From Spongilla lacustris (Eukaryota; Porifera; Demospongiae; Spongillida; Spongillidae), in contig OX442416.1 in the NCBI GenBank assembly GCA_949361645.1, positions 14,087,835 through 14,151,834 on the forward strand: a stretch of 64,000 nt of DNA, given 5' to 3'. Below the pieces are notes generated by a model. It saw nothing but the letters and a program-made list of their open reading frames with translations, ran no database searches and had not been told where the DNA came from. How positions within the stretch are numbered: position 1 is the first letter of the stretch; each line of letters opens with the position of its first letter. Both the position numbers and the translations under genes were made by a program. This document shows positions 46,021-56,812 of the stretch, one piece after another.

Positions 46021-46054
46021 GAAAGTTACAGCAATTTCAAACGTACAATGTAAT

Positions 46055-46224
46055 GGGCTATTCCAGATAAAAATCGTACACCCCCACGGCGTACGGAAGC
46101 CATCCAAATAAATTCCCCTGGACTATTAATAAATTCCCCTGGATATTATCAGTATCAAAGCTAACCACCGCAGATAACCGAATTGCCTTCCGACGGGGTG
46201 TACGATTTTTATCTGGAATAGCCC
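46055..46224. mobile_element. 170-bp MITE
   Basis: Inverted ends GGGCTATTCCAGATAAAAAT...ATTTTTATCTGGAATAGCCC, with CGTACACCCC/GGGGTGTACG next. The interior is AT-rich with a duplicated AATTCCCCTGGA. The GGAATAGCCCATTG at 12939 is a likely solo end of the same family. Confidence 0.85.
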
Positions 46225-46585
46225 ATGCAATGCCATTTTTGTTAGATACAAGATCCCATATGATCTGATCGCTGTTAAAACTGTGGTATAGTGAACAAAA
46301 TTGCCTCGTTTCTAGCGCCTACTCACTAATCATGAAAATGTATTAACTAAGAGGTAAGAATCCCAGCAATACTATGAGAACATCATTTATTTATATCTCC
46401 GAGCACCCGTGTGTGTACTTGTTCTGTGACTGCACCAGAGGGATCAATACAGAGACTGGGTATGAGGTGAAATTCCGCCACAACCATTGGTGGAATGATT
46501 CGATGGGAATTATGCATTTTTTCCCCTACATGTTCGCCCGCTACCAAAGCACTACGAAGTATGCAAGGGAAATGTAAGATCTTCA

Positions 46586-46780
46586 GGGGCGGATTTAGGG
46601 GGGGGGGGGTCCAGGGGGTCCGGACCCCCCCTTTCCTATATGAATAATGACGTAATGCATAAGAATGACGTAATGCATACTGTAATCTATGCAGCGTTCT
46701 GCATGTTACCATCATTTGCAGGCTTGCACATTGTTCTAGCCAAGCGGGATCTAGATCGATCTAACTAAATCCTCCCCTAT
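46586..46780. mobile_element. MITE-like element with AGGGGCGGATTTAG ends
   Basis: The left end AGGGGCGGATTTAGG matches the inverted right end CTAAATCCTCCCCT near 46767-46780, with one or two mismatches. The interior carries a poly-G run and GGGTCCGGACCC. Confidence 0.6.
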
Positions 46781-47204
46781 TAACGAAATTTAATTTTGCA
46801 TGTGTGGTTAATTAGAATTTAATCGCGCGATCAATCGAATGGTGCGTGTGAGCAGGAATTATAGTAAGCGATCGAAAGACGTGAATGGGATGGATCTCAG
46901 ATTCTTTTCCTAGGTTATTACCGTAGCTATAGAGCTAAACAAACTAAAAGTACTAGTATTATAGTAAAACATACGCGAGTCGTTTATAGACCGACATGTA
47001 GCTGGTGCATGGCCACGTGTACGCTTCGGGCACAAACTCACAAAAGCTTTACGTCACGAAGTAGCAGTAGGAACCATAGCATTGTGAAAAATGAAGAGTT
47101 TTCTCGTCGCTATCCATGCAAGTGCAGGCTCTAGTAATCCGGATATCGCATGATGTTTGTATTGGATATCACTATGAATTTCATGCTAAATAAACGCAAA
47201 AGCA

Positions 47205-47345
47205 AAAAGCGGCTGGGGCTTCGCCCCAGACCCCACTGGGGGAGCTATTAGCGCTCCCCCAGACCCCCTTGCTGTCACGGGAGGGGGCACGCCCCCTCGC
47301 GTACCCTCCCCCAGTGGTGAATATCTTTATTGTATCCCCCCCTTT
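47205..47345. repeat. GC-rich repeat with short hairpins
   Basis: GGGGCTTCGCCCC and GGGGGAGCTATTAGCGCTCCCCC form hairpins. The arrangement resembles the GCTCTGCCCCAGGCCC...GCTCCCCCATACCCC stretch found in each tandem block (for example 17955-18040), so it is probably one dispersed family. Confidence 0.55.
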
Positions 47346-48282
47346 CCCAAAACCCTGATCTTTTTGCTTAGATAAATAACTAGTTTTCTGAACAGTCATC
47401 AGCCCAAAGAGTGTTCCTTTCAGATGCCTGAAAGTGATTGAAACACGTATAATTAATCCTAAGCCTTCCGCCGCCAGCCATTGAATCATTCCAACCAGTG
47501 GGTGTGGTGTAACATTGGAAAACACCTCGTTCTCATATGCGATCAAATGGACTTACGTCACATGACCAATGTGTAACGTTTTGTCGTGCGGTTGGTCAGA
47601 GAGCTCCCCTACCCAGACTCAAATGTAAATAATGCTTACGTACGTTTGGGTCTGGGTACGAGACTAAGGTACGACAATGTGGAAAACTATATGCTTAATG
47701 CTTTACTTCGTGTTTTCTGACAGAATCTCTGTACATGTATAGCTCTTTTCTAGATCTATACTAATGTGCATACTATCGGGCATCTTGCTTCACACATTGT
47801 TCACCCCTTACGTTTCACTCCCCATGCAGGATAAGAGTGGCATGTTTTTCTCCTCAAAAAAGTGTCATATAAGTACAAAAGTACAAAAAAAGAAAACACA
47901 CATCGGAGTTTCGAGTGATCAGTTTGCCGAAAGGTTACAAAAATTAGCACATATAAAAAAAGTACAGTAATGTTTGGACATACAAAAAAGGGGGGTGGGA
48001 AAGGACAATGATTAGTGAAAAGTGATTTGTTGCAATGGAAATGAGAACAACATGAGATGAAGCCAGTAAGTGATCGACTGCTCAGGTATACAGTGACTGA
48101 AGGCTGGCCAGCCAAAAGGTCCTCTATCAAGGACACAAGCTAAGTGACACGTTTGCACACTAATATATATATATACATCTATGTTTAGAGAGGTGTGGGT
48201 GCAAAGAGTACAAAATTGAAAAGTGATGACCCCTCCCTCCTCCTCCTCCTCCTGTGGGCTTATTGCCATGGTAACGATATCT

Positions 48283-48742
48283 TCAGGCTGCCTGTGGCAG
48301 CTTTTCATGTTTAAAGAACACGGGCTGCATCCTCATGGAATAAGAACTGGACACATCCGAGGGCTTCAGAGCTGGAATTGAAACAGAAACAACATTAGTG
48401 TTGTGTTCATGCAGGTATAATATTTGTTATTGTTTACAACACACCTTACCACCCTGACCACACCCACAACACACCCTAGTAGGCTACAATCACGACCACA
48501 CACCCCCACCAACCCACCCGTCATACCTGCTGTGTAAGGTGCAAATGTGTGGGGTGCCCAGGCCGTGGTTCCGTGGCTGTACTGTGGCATGGGGAGGTGG
48601 GAGCTCAGCGCTTCGGTGAACGCAGTCGTGGAGTCGGGGGAATCGGAACGTGGGAGCCGGGCATTGTATAGGGCTGGGTACCCGGCATGCTCTGCCGACG
48701 TGTAAACCGTCGCAGTGCTTGAGCAAGACAGCAAGGCTTGGC
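48283..48742 (-). CDS. PaxB: Pax exons 5 and 6 (C-terminal tail)
   Basis: Exon 5 (48742-48527) reads [20 protein letters not shown]...[20 protein letters not shown]; exon 6 (48371-48283) reads [20 protein letters not shown] and ends at TGA 48285-48283. Phases agree (1-1, then stop). No known domain. Confidence 0.8.
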
Positions 48743-50591
48743 CTGGGGAGGAGGAGGGTACAGTTGAGCCATTGGTCACACCCACACACACCTACACACA
48801 CACATACACACCCACCCACATACACACACACACACACCCATACACCCCCCCCCCCCCCACACACACACCAGGTCTCTCTTACCTGCTGTCTGCATGGTGT
48901 AGCCATTGGTGAGAGCTATGGTCTTCTCCGAAGAACTGGAGGAGGTCCAAGGCCTCTGTTTTAAGTGCTCGGGTTGCAGTCGCTGCATCATGTCTACTTG
49001 AGACATGTAGGAAGAGGGGTGGGCGTGTCCCCAATGGGCGGGGCTTGGCTGACGAGATTTAAACCATGACTGCAGGGAACAAAAGAGAGAGAGAGGGTGA
49101 TGATTAAGATGCCTACTCACAACACACATACTTCAATATGTATCCTTACACAGTTCACTTAGGATGGGCATGTCTGGATTTTAACAGTGCGTGACCCAAA
49201 CAAACATTGGAATTGTTGGAGCAATAATTGCAATCCTATAAACATCCCTTTCAAATTCATCAAGTCCATGATAACACAACTGTATCCAAATGTGTTTAGC
49301 TTGGTGGTCAGTCTTGCATTGTGGTGAGGGTGTGAGGGAGGGGAGTGAGGGAGGAGTGAGGGAGGGGGGTGAGGGAGGAGTGTGCCAACATGCTCTGGTG
49401 TGTGCACAGCTATGCATGTCAGCTAAGGTGTCCCGACATAAGATGTCGTGTGTCTGCACATCACAAAGGGCAAACAGACTACAGGCATGGTGGTGTGGGG
49501 GTGGGGCTAATGGAGCGTGCACCTCAAAGAGAAGGGACTACTAAATGGGCGTGGTAACAAGACAGGTATGGCTGACTGTTATGAAGAGATGGCACAAAGG
49601 GGCGGGGCTTGAAATTGGAATATGGTGGCATTGCATATCATAATTACCCTCATAACACCCTCCTCCCCTCTCCTAACATCCTCCTCCCCTCTCCTATTCT
49701 CACCTGGATCTGGCTCTCGGTCAGTCCAAGTCTGCAGGCCAGGTCGCGTACAGTGGTGGGGTCTGGGTAGGAGCAGTTGCCAAAGCTACACTCCAGCTCA
49801 TGGACCTGGGCATCTAATAGAGTAGGAGTTCTGTCACCTTCCTCCGAAGACCCATCTGATGGACAGAGAGGGGAAGAGGGGGAAGGAGAGGGGAAGAGGG
49901 GAAGGAGAGGGGAAGAGGGGGAAGGAGAGGGGAAGAGGGGGAAGGAGAGGGGAAGAGGGGGAAGGAGAGGGGACGAGGGGGAAGGAGAGGGGAAGAGGGG
50001 GAAGGAGAGGGGAAGAGGGGGAAGGAGAGGGGAAGAGGGGGAAGGAGAGAGGAAGAGGGGAAGGAGAGGGGAAGAGGGGGAAGGAGAGTGGAAGGTATCG
50101 TTAAGCCAAATGAAGGCACACAATTTAACCCTCCACTGGAGTACAGCGGTAAAAGAAAGGAAAAAGGATAAACAGACATTGGTATTCACCCATCAAAGTG
50201 TCATGCCCATATATGGGAGGAGACATGAAGTCTGTGCTTAATCTAGCGAAGAGTGGGGTCTTTGGTGACATAAGGGAGGTCAATGGAAGTGGTTGTGGAT
50301 TGGATTGCACCAAGTAATCCACAACACATTACAAACAGGTTGAGCATGCACTGGGGACATTCTGACCAATGGCCCTATACCCAAATGTAGGCAACAGGTC
50401 CGTGGGAAAGAATGGGCATCTGCCATTGCAGCCAGGTGGTATGGTCGGAGGTAAAAACCTCCAGGCACTTGCACATACACCCAAGGGTAGCCATCTTACA
50501 TTGCCAACCCTCTAGGGATGGGGGTGACTTAACACCTTGGGAATCAGGTATGAAGGCATGATTGCATTGGTCCTATCTCATAAAAGTTTTG

Positions 50592-50668
<77 letters not shown>

Positions 50669-50865
50669 CCCCTCCCTTTCTCAGCACTACAGCACAACAC
50701 CACAGTGTGGAGGGTCAACATCAAGAGGACTAGTTTTTAAATTCCCATCTGATTTGAGGTTGACATGCCGACATCGAAATCACAACCACCAACCATCCCT
50801 TCCCTTCCTGGGAAAAGCAAGAAGTTCCTTAGCTACATACCTCAGGTATTCATATATAGCCCTAC

Positions 50866-50936
<71 letters not shown>

Positions 50937-51309
50937 GCACTACAAGGTCTTCCACAAAGAAGCCAATCAGATTCCAATCATCCTGTCCAAAGCTTATCTC
51001 TTCCCAATCCACACCAAAGCTTGTCTTGTGCTCAAACCATAAGATAACCTGACCACAGGTGCCCCCACCAAAACAACACATGGGGGCCAATTGGGGCTCC
51101 TCCCACATCACGTGACCATACGACCAGTAGATGTATGCACATTACACACACAAGTAGGCACATAAACACACAACACAACACTCCCAAGGGCTCCCCTAAC
51201 CACTGCACAGGGAATCACCACATGTGCTAAAGCTATTAAGCAGAGGTGTTAATGTGTGTACATGCTAAAGTGTCATACATGTACCAGGTGTATGTATGTG
51301 CTCACACTA

Positions 51310-51397
<88 letters not shown>

Positions 51398-53242
51398 ACC
51401 ATCTTCTCTTCCGTAGCCAGTCAAGGCCTCCTCTGACTCACTCCTGGTCATCATGGCTGCCTGGTCACTACTGCTGGTAGGCATGTTGGGGGAGTGTACA
51501 GCTCCAGCTGTGTCCAAACCTGCCACCGTTCCATGCTTGTTGCGTCCGGGACTGGTACCAGGGCTTGCAGATTGGAGGATGCCGCTGCCATTGCTATGCG
51601 GACTCATGGCGGGCTGGTTTGGAACGGGACTCTGACACAAGCTTCCTCCTCCCCTTCCTCCTGCGGTATCGCTGACAGAGCTAGGTGTGACGGAGGAAGG
51701 TGTGTACCCAAAGGGGTAGCTGGTCTGAGGCATCATGGCTACCTGGCTCTGGTGGAAGGTCAGCTTGGGAGGTTGCCCCGCCCCTGAGGTGACCATGTGG
51801 TGAGCGTAGCCGTCCATGGGATGGTGGTGGTGATGGTGAGGGTAGGCGGCCATGTTGGGGTGCGGCAGGAAGCTGTCCGCCATGTTGTGCGGAGGGGAGG
51901 AGATGTGGGGGTGGAGCCTGGAAGCCTGGGAGGAGGCCATGAAGGAAGGGAGGGTGTTTGGGATCTGGTGGGAGGGATAGTGGGAGGTGGACATGAGTCC
52001 CACGTTGGAAGGGGACACGACAAAGGACTCTCCCCCCGCCCCCTGGAGGAGGTGCATGCCCCCAGAGTCATACTGCATGCCGGAGTCCAGGTAGCCGCCG
52101 CTCTTATCGTGGACCTTCTGCACCTTCTGCTGGGCCCTGGTGCGCACGATGCGGTTGATGGAGCTCACGGAGGGGACGTTACCCTTGTCGCACACACCGT
52201 CTTGAAGGAGCCTGTCGCGTATCTCCCAGGCAAAGATGCTAGGGTTCTCCTGCTTGTAGCCCTCTATCTTCACCACCACGTTGGAGGTGGCCACTTTGGG
52301 CTTGCTCCCGCCAATCACTCCCGGCTTAATGGACCCTGTCTCATAGTACCTGCAAAAAACAGGGGAATTTTTTTAATAGTAGTGTTACATGTACATGTAT
52401 TTTATATGCAAAATTCACAAGCCCGAATAACAAACGATTTAAAGAAAAAAAGGTTGAAAAGTTTAGTTCAACGATCTCAGGGTCAAGGAGATGTGTGGTA
52501 GACCGCGGCGTTAAAGATCTGCCCACAACCTTGCCACACCAGGGCGCGCTAAGCCCTCGCTTGTGCGCACACGTGCGTAAGCTATAGGGTCCACCGTATC
52601 GCGCCGTTCTGTAAGCAAAAAAAAAAAAAAAAAACCAGTATTGAAAGCTATATCGTATGTGGGGCGCCTTATACCAAAGAGCCTAGCTAGCTCCCGCGGA
52701 GGACATAGCCTGCATGCAGGGAAGCCGTGTACTGTGCAAAGTCGCAGCGTGCGGGTGGAAAGTGGGACTGAATAGCGATAAGGATACGCACGCGCTTAGC
52801 ACCAGCTACCCGTTAACTTGCAAACAAACGTAACTTACGCGCATTCACTATTATTAATTATATCTCTGCATGCTTTGTTAAACTTTTTTTTTTGTTTTGT
52901 TGTTGCATGCGGCTGCACCTGAACACGGGTCTAAGTCTCCCCGAGACCAACGGACTCTTACCTTCCTAGTATCTTGCTGACGCACCCATGCGACACCCTG
53001 AGCTGCCTACTGATGTCGCAAGGCCTCACACCGTTCTGCGAGAGCTCCACAATCTTCCTTCTTATCGATTCAGGCAGCGGCCGGCCGTTGACGAATAGCC
53101 CTCCAAGTTGGTTCACACCGCCCTGGCCGCTCGAAGAACCTTTCATGGAATCCAGTTCTGACGCTTGGCTGCAAGGTTGGACGAGTGCTAGAGTCTTTGC
53201 GAACTCTCCCGTTACTGCCTCTAACGCTTCGCTTCTCTGCAT
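48283..53242 (-). CDS. PaxB: Pax transcription factor with paired domain and divergent homeodomain (PaxB / Pax2/5/8-like)
   Basis: Six exons join in phase on the minus strand: 53242-52962, 52349-51400, 49855-49704, 49069-48883, 48742-48527 and 48371-48283. They sum to 1875 nt (624 aa plus stop). The paired domain spans about residues 39-166: [54 protein letters not shown] and the RED part [20 protein letters not shown] Ser/Pro/His-rich linker follows; I see no octapeptide. The homeodomain is about residues 416-475, with the fold residues Leu16, Phe20, Tyr25, Trp48 and Phe49 kept but Arg5 replaced by Thr, Asn51 by Ser and Arg53 by Gln. The C-terminal region is Ser/Thr/Pro/Tyr-rich, like a transactivation tail. 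A paired domain plus full-length homeodomain in one gene is the PaxB arrangement of sponges and cnidarians. The symbol is by family resemblance. Confidence 0.9.
48883..49069 (-). CDS. PaxB: Pax exon 4 (homeodomain helix 3 end)
   Basis: CCCTGCAG|TCATGGTTTAAATCT starts [20 protein letters not shown]. Ser occupies position 51 and Gln position 53 of the homeodomain. It ends phase 1 at GCAG|GTAAGA, followed by GT-rich sequence. Confidence 0.88.
49704..49855 (-). CDS. PaxB: Pax exon 3 (homeodomain helices 1-2)
   Basis: Codons 411-461: [47 protein letters not shown]. The acceptor CATCAG is preceded by a pyrimidine-rich repeat of about 230 bp. The exon ends inside helix 3. Confidence 0.88.
49862..50096. 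repeat. Purine minisatellite (GGGGAAGAGGGGGAAGGAGA)
   Basis: About eleven copies of a 20-21-bp unit directly upstream of the Pax exon 3 acceptor; on the Pax sense strand it is pyrimidine-rich. Confidence 0.96.
50599..50664. repeat. (CT)n microsatellite
   Basis: About 33 units in Pax intron 2. Confidence 0.98.
50870..50935. repeat. (AC)n microsatellite
   Basis: About 33 units in Pax intron 2. Confidence 0.98.
51309..51395. repeat. (AC)n microsatellite abutting the Pax exon 2 donor
   Basis: On the Pax sense strand it is (GT)n beginning within the donor GTAAGTGTGTG. Confidence 0.98.
51400..52349 (-). CDS. PaxB: Pax exon 2 (RED subdomain and linker)
   Basis: TTTTGCAG|GTACTATGAG to GATG|GTAAGTGTGTG. 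The first 75 residues complete the paired domain; the other roughly 240 are a His/Pro/Ser-rich linker with a HHHHHHP run. The donor is followed by a (GT)n tract of about 90 bp. Confidence 0.92.
52350..52961 (-). other. Pax intron 1
   Basis: Short intron with an A-run at about 52617. No other feature seen. Confidence 0.7.
52962..53242 (-). CDS. PaxB: Pax exon 1 (N-terminus and PAI subdomain)
   Basis: ATG at 53242-53240 opens [20 protein letters not shown], then the paired domain up to [10 protein letters not shown]; the donor AG|GTAAGA is in phase 2. The intron position after SKILGR is conserved in Pax genes. An upstream non-coding exon is possible. Confidence 0.92.
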
Positions 53243-53825
53243 TTATACCCGTGCTGGAACAATGACCACATCCGATGATTTATTGAAGCGGAACGTAAAT
53301 ATCACTTAAGAATACGGACGTAACACGACAACAACTGCGCATAGGTTTTTCTTTTTCTTTCTGCATGTAATTGATAGAGCGTTGTTCAGCCTTCCAATAA
53401 AGCTCGCTGCTCGCGCAATACACGCCGCCTCTCAATAGAAACGTGCGATATATAAAGATAATGAAATAACTGGATATATAAATGGCAACAGTCAGTGGTA
53501 TACAAATCAATATCGTGCTCATGGTTACACATCGGTGCGTTGCAAGCAAATGACGGGGAAGGGAGAGAGAGAGAGAGGTTTGAATTTTAAAAAGGTATTT
53601 AAAAAGACGGTTGTGGAGGGTAGTATGAAAGCATAAATGGGCTCAGGGGTCCATAATGTTTTTTAAATTTTTATGGAGAATGACGACGGTGATGCAGCTT
53701 GGAAACAAAAAAAAAAAAAAAAAAAGCAAATTTGCAGTGGTGCAATTTGCCATAGATCACGTGCAGCAGTCCAGAAGTAGCCTCCCCCCTCTCTCTACAC
53801 AGTGGTCTCCGTGAGACTGCCGGAG
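53243..53825 (-). promoter_or_regulatory. Compact Pax upstream region
   Basis: Only 583 bp separate the Pax start codon from the stop codon of the receptor kinase on the same strand. Pax regulatory sequence and the kinase 3' UTR must share this gap or extend into neighbours. An A20 run lies at 53707. I cannot point to a TATA box or defined binding sites. Confidence 0.35.
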
Positions 53826-55274
53826 TTAGCAAGCCTGTTGTCGCACTGCTGGAAGGTGCCCATGGACCCCGCCCCCTTGTGCAGGGAGGAGGGACTGTCG
53901 CACATGTGGCAGAGGTGGTATTCGTTGGAGCCCCCCGCCTGCCGTATGCAGTGGTTGCAGGGGGGGGCCAAGGTGGGCGGAGGAGGAGGAGGCGTGGCCA
54001 TTGAGGGCGGTGCCCAGTGGGGACTGCCTGGACTCTGCGAGGCCAGAGTCCTTGGACTGGGAGGAGGAGGGACGGGAGACATGGTTGTTCCTGAAGGTCC
54101 TGAGCCGCATCTCGATGCTGGAGGCAGTGAGTCGAGCCATGACATCACCCTCCCAACTGTCCTGCAAGATGGGGACAAAGCCGTGGAGCTCCTAGTGTGG
54201 GGGGGAGAAGGGGAGGAGGGGAGGAGGGGAGAAGGGGAGGAGGGGAGGAGGGAGAAGGGGAGGAGGGGAGGAGGGGAGAAGGGAGGAGGGGAGAAGGGAG
54301 GAGGGGAGGAGAAGGAGAGGAAGGGAGGAGCGAAGGAGAAGGGGAGGGAGGAGGAAGGAGGAAAAGGGACAATTTCATATCACAAGCACAAGGGCATACA
54401 TTCTTTGTCAAGCACACATGCACAAGAGTGGACACGTACAGAAACAGGAAACAACAGAGCAAATTGACATCAGAACTTAAAAGGTTCCCATTTTGCATGC
54501 CTACACGCTAACAGCATGCCCATCGGACACGTGTTTCCACTCCATGTTGCCACTCTCTTGACTTCCCGACATGCACTATAGGAAGTGGAAGCTTCAGGCG
54601 ACACACACAGTTGTGGCATGTTTGAACTCGTTGCAGAGGAAGTGTGTTGAAGGCATCCCTACCAGCTAACACACACCCGGACAATTAGGCCCCCCCCCCC
54701 CCCCCCCCCCCCCAACGACACGAACACTTGCACACGCACACTTGAGATGCATCACAGCGTACCACACAAACCTAAAGACCCAAAACACGCACACAAAGGC
54801 ACACAAACTGATGTGCAAAATGGAGCAAGTGCTAACGAGGCCCAAACACAAGCATGCATGCAGGTCACGCCATGTTGCCCTCCCTAGAGACCACTGAGTG
54901 ATAGGTATGCACACTGATGACAGCATACATCATTAGTTAAACAACATTAGTTGTACTGAGCGAAGGTTGGTTATGAATTGCACACACACACGCAGAGTGA
55001 GCAGGTACATGTCCTGCACACAACCAAGTACATGTACATGTGTATAGTGTTCTGTGTGCGTGGTGTGTACACATAATGTGTATGCACGTATACATTATAC
55101 ATGTAAGTACATTGTACACACACACATACACACACAGTACACACACACGTACACTTATTCCAGGGGGTATCTGTGGTCGAAGATTGCGTTCTATGACCAG
55201 TTCCTTCATCTGCTCAATGGTAGGATTGACTGGAGCATAGGAGTAGAATGGTGGGTGGTAGTCCTCAACCGGAA
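53826..55274 (-). CDS. TGF-beta type II receptor-like Ser/Thr kinase, 3' exons
   Basis: Three minus-strand exons join in phase: 55274-55155 (VEDYHPPFYSYAPVNPTIEQ, MKELVIERNLRPQIPPGI), 54556-54507 (SGNMEWKHVSDGHAVS) and 54191-53826 (ELHGFVPILQDSWEGDVMAR LTASSIEMRLRTF...). They match kinase subdomains X-XI of TGF-beta/activin/BMP receptors: 'PFxxxVxxxPTxExMxxxVxxxxLRPxIP' and 'CWxxDxxARLTAxxxxxRL', with Trp and the conserved Arg of subdomain XI present and Cys replaced by Ser. Such receptors phosphorylate type I receptors at the plasma membrane. The catalytic exons upstream (HRDxK, DFG) were not found between 55275 and 64000 and may lie outside. The C-terminal tail is ambiguous: see the C8 homopolymer at 53960-53967. 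Confidence 0.7.
53960..53967 (-). other. C8 homopolymer deciding the receptor C-terminus
   Basis: As written, the kinase frame runs through CCCCCCCC to a stop at 53826 with a low-complexity tail. The overlapping frame, which ends at 53797, encodes CNHCIRQAGG, EYHLCHMCDSP, and ends SLTETTV. Its residue pattern (two CxxC pairs, TxV end) looks more protein-like. Confidence 0.55.
54196..54365. repeat. Purine repeat (GGGGAGGA-type)
   Basis: Abuts the acceptor of the last kinase exon; pyrimidine-rich on the kinase sense strand. Confidence 0.95.
54689..54713. repeat. Poly-C tract
   Basis: About 25 consecutive C in a kinase intron. Confidence 0.97.
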
Positions 55275-55280
55275 CTGGAA

Positions 55281-55511
55281 GGAAGGAGAGGGAGGGAGAG
55301 GGAGGGAGGGAGGGAGGGAGAGAGGGAGGGAGGAGGGAGGGAGGGAGGGAGGGAGGGAGGGAGGGAGGGAGGGAGGGAGGGAGGGAGGGAGGGAGGGAGG
55401 GAGGGAGGGAGGGAGGGAGGGAGGGAGGGAGGGAGGGAGGGAGGGAGGGAGGGAGAGGGAGAGGGAGGGAGAGGGAGGGAGAGGGAGGGAGAGGGAGGGA
55501 GAGGGAGGGAT
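55281..55511. repeat. (GGGA)n microsatellite
   Basis: About 230 bp directly upstream of the kinase exon at 55155-55274; (TCCC)n on the kinase sense strand. Confidence 0.98.
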
Positions 55512-55567
55512 GAGAGAGGCAATATAAACTACAAGATACATGTATGTTACATGATTGCTGCAAGCAA

Positions 55568-55812
55568 CGTAGGCCCCACTATTGGGCTAACAGCTCTAGG
55601 CCCCACTATTGGGCTAACAGCTCTAGGCCCCACTATTGGGCTAACAGCTCTAGGCCCCACTATTGGGCTAACAGCTCTAGGCCCCACTATTGGGCTAACA
55701 GCTCTAGGCCCCACTATTGGGCTAACAGCTCTAGGCCCCACTATTCGGCTAACAGCTCTAGGCCCCACTATTGGGCTAACAGCTCTAGGCCCCACTATTG
55801 GGCCAACAGCTC
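55568..55812. repeat. 27-bp minisatellite (AGGCCCCACTATTGGGCTAA)
   Basis: Nine nearly identical 27-bp units, unrelated in sequence to the 27-mer at 7.3, 10.1 and 42 kb. Each unit contains the small inverted pair GCCC..GGGC. Confidence 0.97.
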
Positions 55813-56609
55813 CTGGGATACCTGAAGCTACATGAAGCGGAGCAGATGTAGTAGACAGCGTGGGTGGGGGCCCCAAATATGACCTTTGCCTGACCAATAA
55901 CCGATGCATTTTTTTTGTTCGTGTGTGCAAGCTTCCCATTGGGTGAGTGAATGAGTGGTGGGATGGGGTGGGGGGGAGGAGGGGGAGGGACGATGGAGTG
56001 TGACCAATGAGACGTGAACGTTAGTAGACAGGAGGGGGAATAATCCAGACTAATGCTTAACTCAATACAAAGACCCACTGCACATGAATACATACATGTA
56101 CACATACATACACTGTACATCCATCTATCCTAGGTACATTCAATCCATCCATCCATCCATCCATCCATACATACATACATGTACATACATGTCGACATAC
56201 ATGTACACATGCACATTAAACACAAGTACATGGTATATGAATATACTTGTGTATTTGGTACCTGTGAGTATGTGTGCACACACACACTGCACATATCAGG
56301 GTATCCACAAAATGGTGTACTACAAGTGATCCATGCACCACGTACACGTACGGAGCCAGTACCATTTAGCTAGGGGCACACAATGAGCTGCAAGATCAGG
56401 CCACTGGTGTCCTCTAGCAACATGTACACACTAACCCCCTCTGACCACCTGGCCACATAGCTGGGTGGTTGGGTACCAGATGAGCCATGTACAGTAGGCA
56501 GAGAGATGGTGGAAAGAAGCTTTCCTGGAGGGGTGTGGCAGGAAGGGGAGGAGCTGGCTATATATATATATCCTTTCAAGTTGAACAGATTTCTTTATCA
56601 ATATGGTAT

Positions 56610-56812
56610 ATCAGGTTATGGGTAGGTGATCATGACCAGGTGTGGGGTTATGGGTAGGAGATCATGACCAGGTGTGGGGTTATGGGTAGGTGATCATGAC
56701 CAGGTGTGGGGTTATGGGCAGGTGATCATGGGTAGGTATTCATGACCAGGTGTGGGGTTATGGGTAGGTGATCATGACCAGGTGTGGGGTTATGGGTAGG
56801 TGATCATGACGT
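56610..56812. repeat. 32-bp minisatellite (GATCATGACCAGGTGTGGGG)
   Basis: About six copies, one of them with an internal partial duplication. Confidence 0.93.

Larger units (their letters stand above)
44454..48282. other. Intergenic region with repeat remnants
   Basis: No gene recognised. Around 44985-45060 the plus strand reads like a LINE RT C-terminal remnant (WHPVRI*FIVYRAFAVPPA). An inverted pair, GGAACATTCAGCCTCATACA, lies at about 44596 and 45085. Several palindromes and MITEs are listed separately. A TCCTCC run is at 48235-48253. Confidence 0.4.

Noticed and set aside
56370..56579. Minus-strand ORF considered as an upstream kinase exon
   Set aside because: No kinase subdomain motif (HRD, DFG, APE) in any frame; no phase-compatible junction to 55274.
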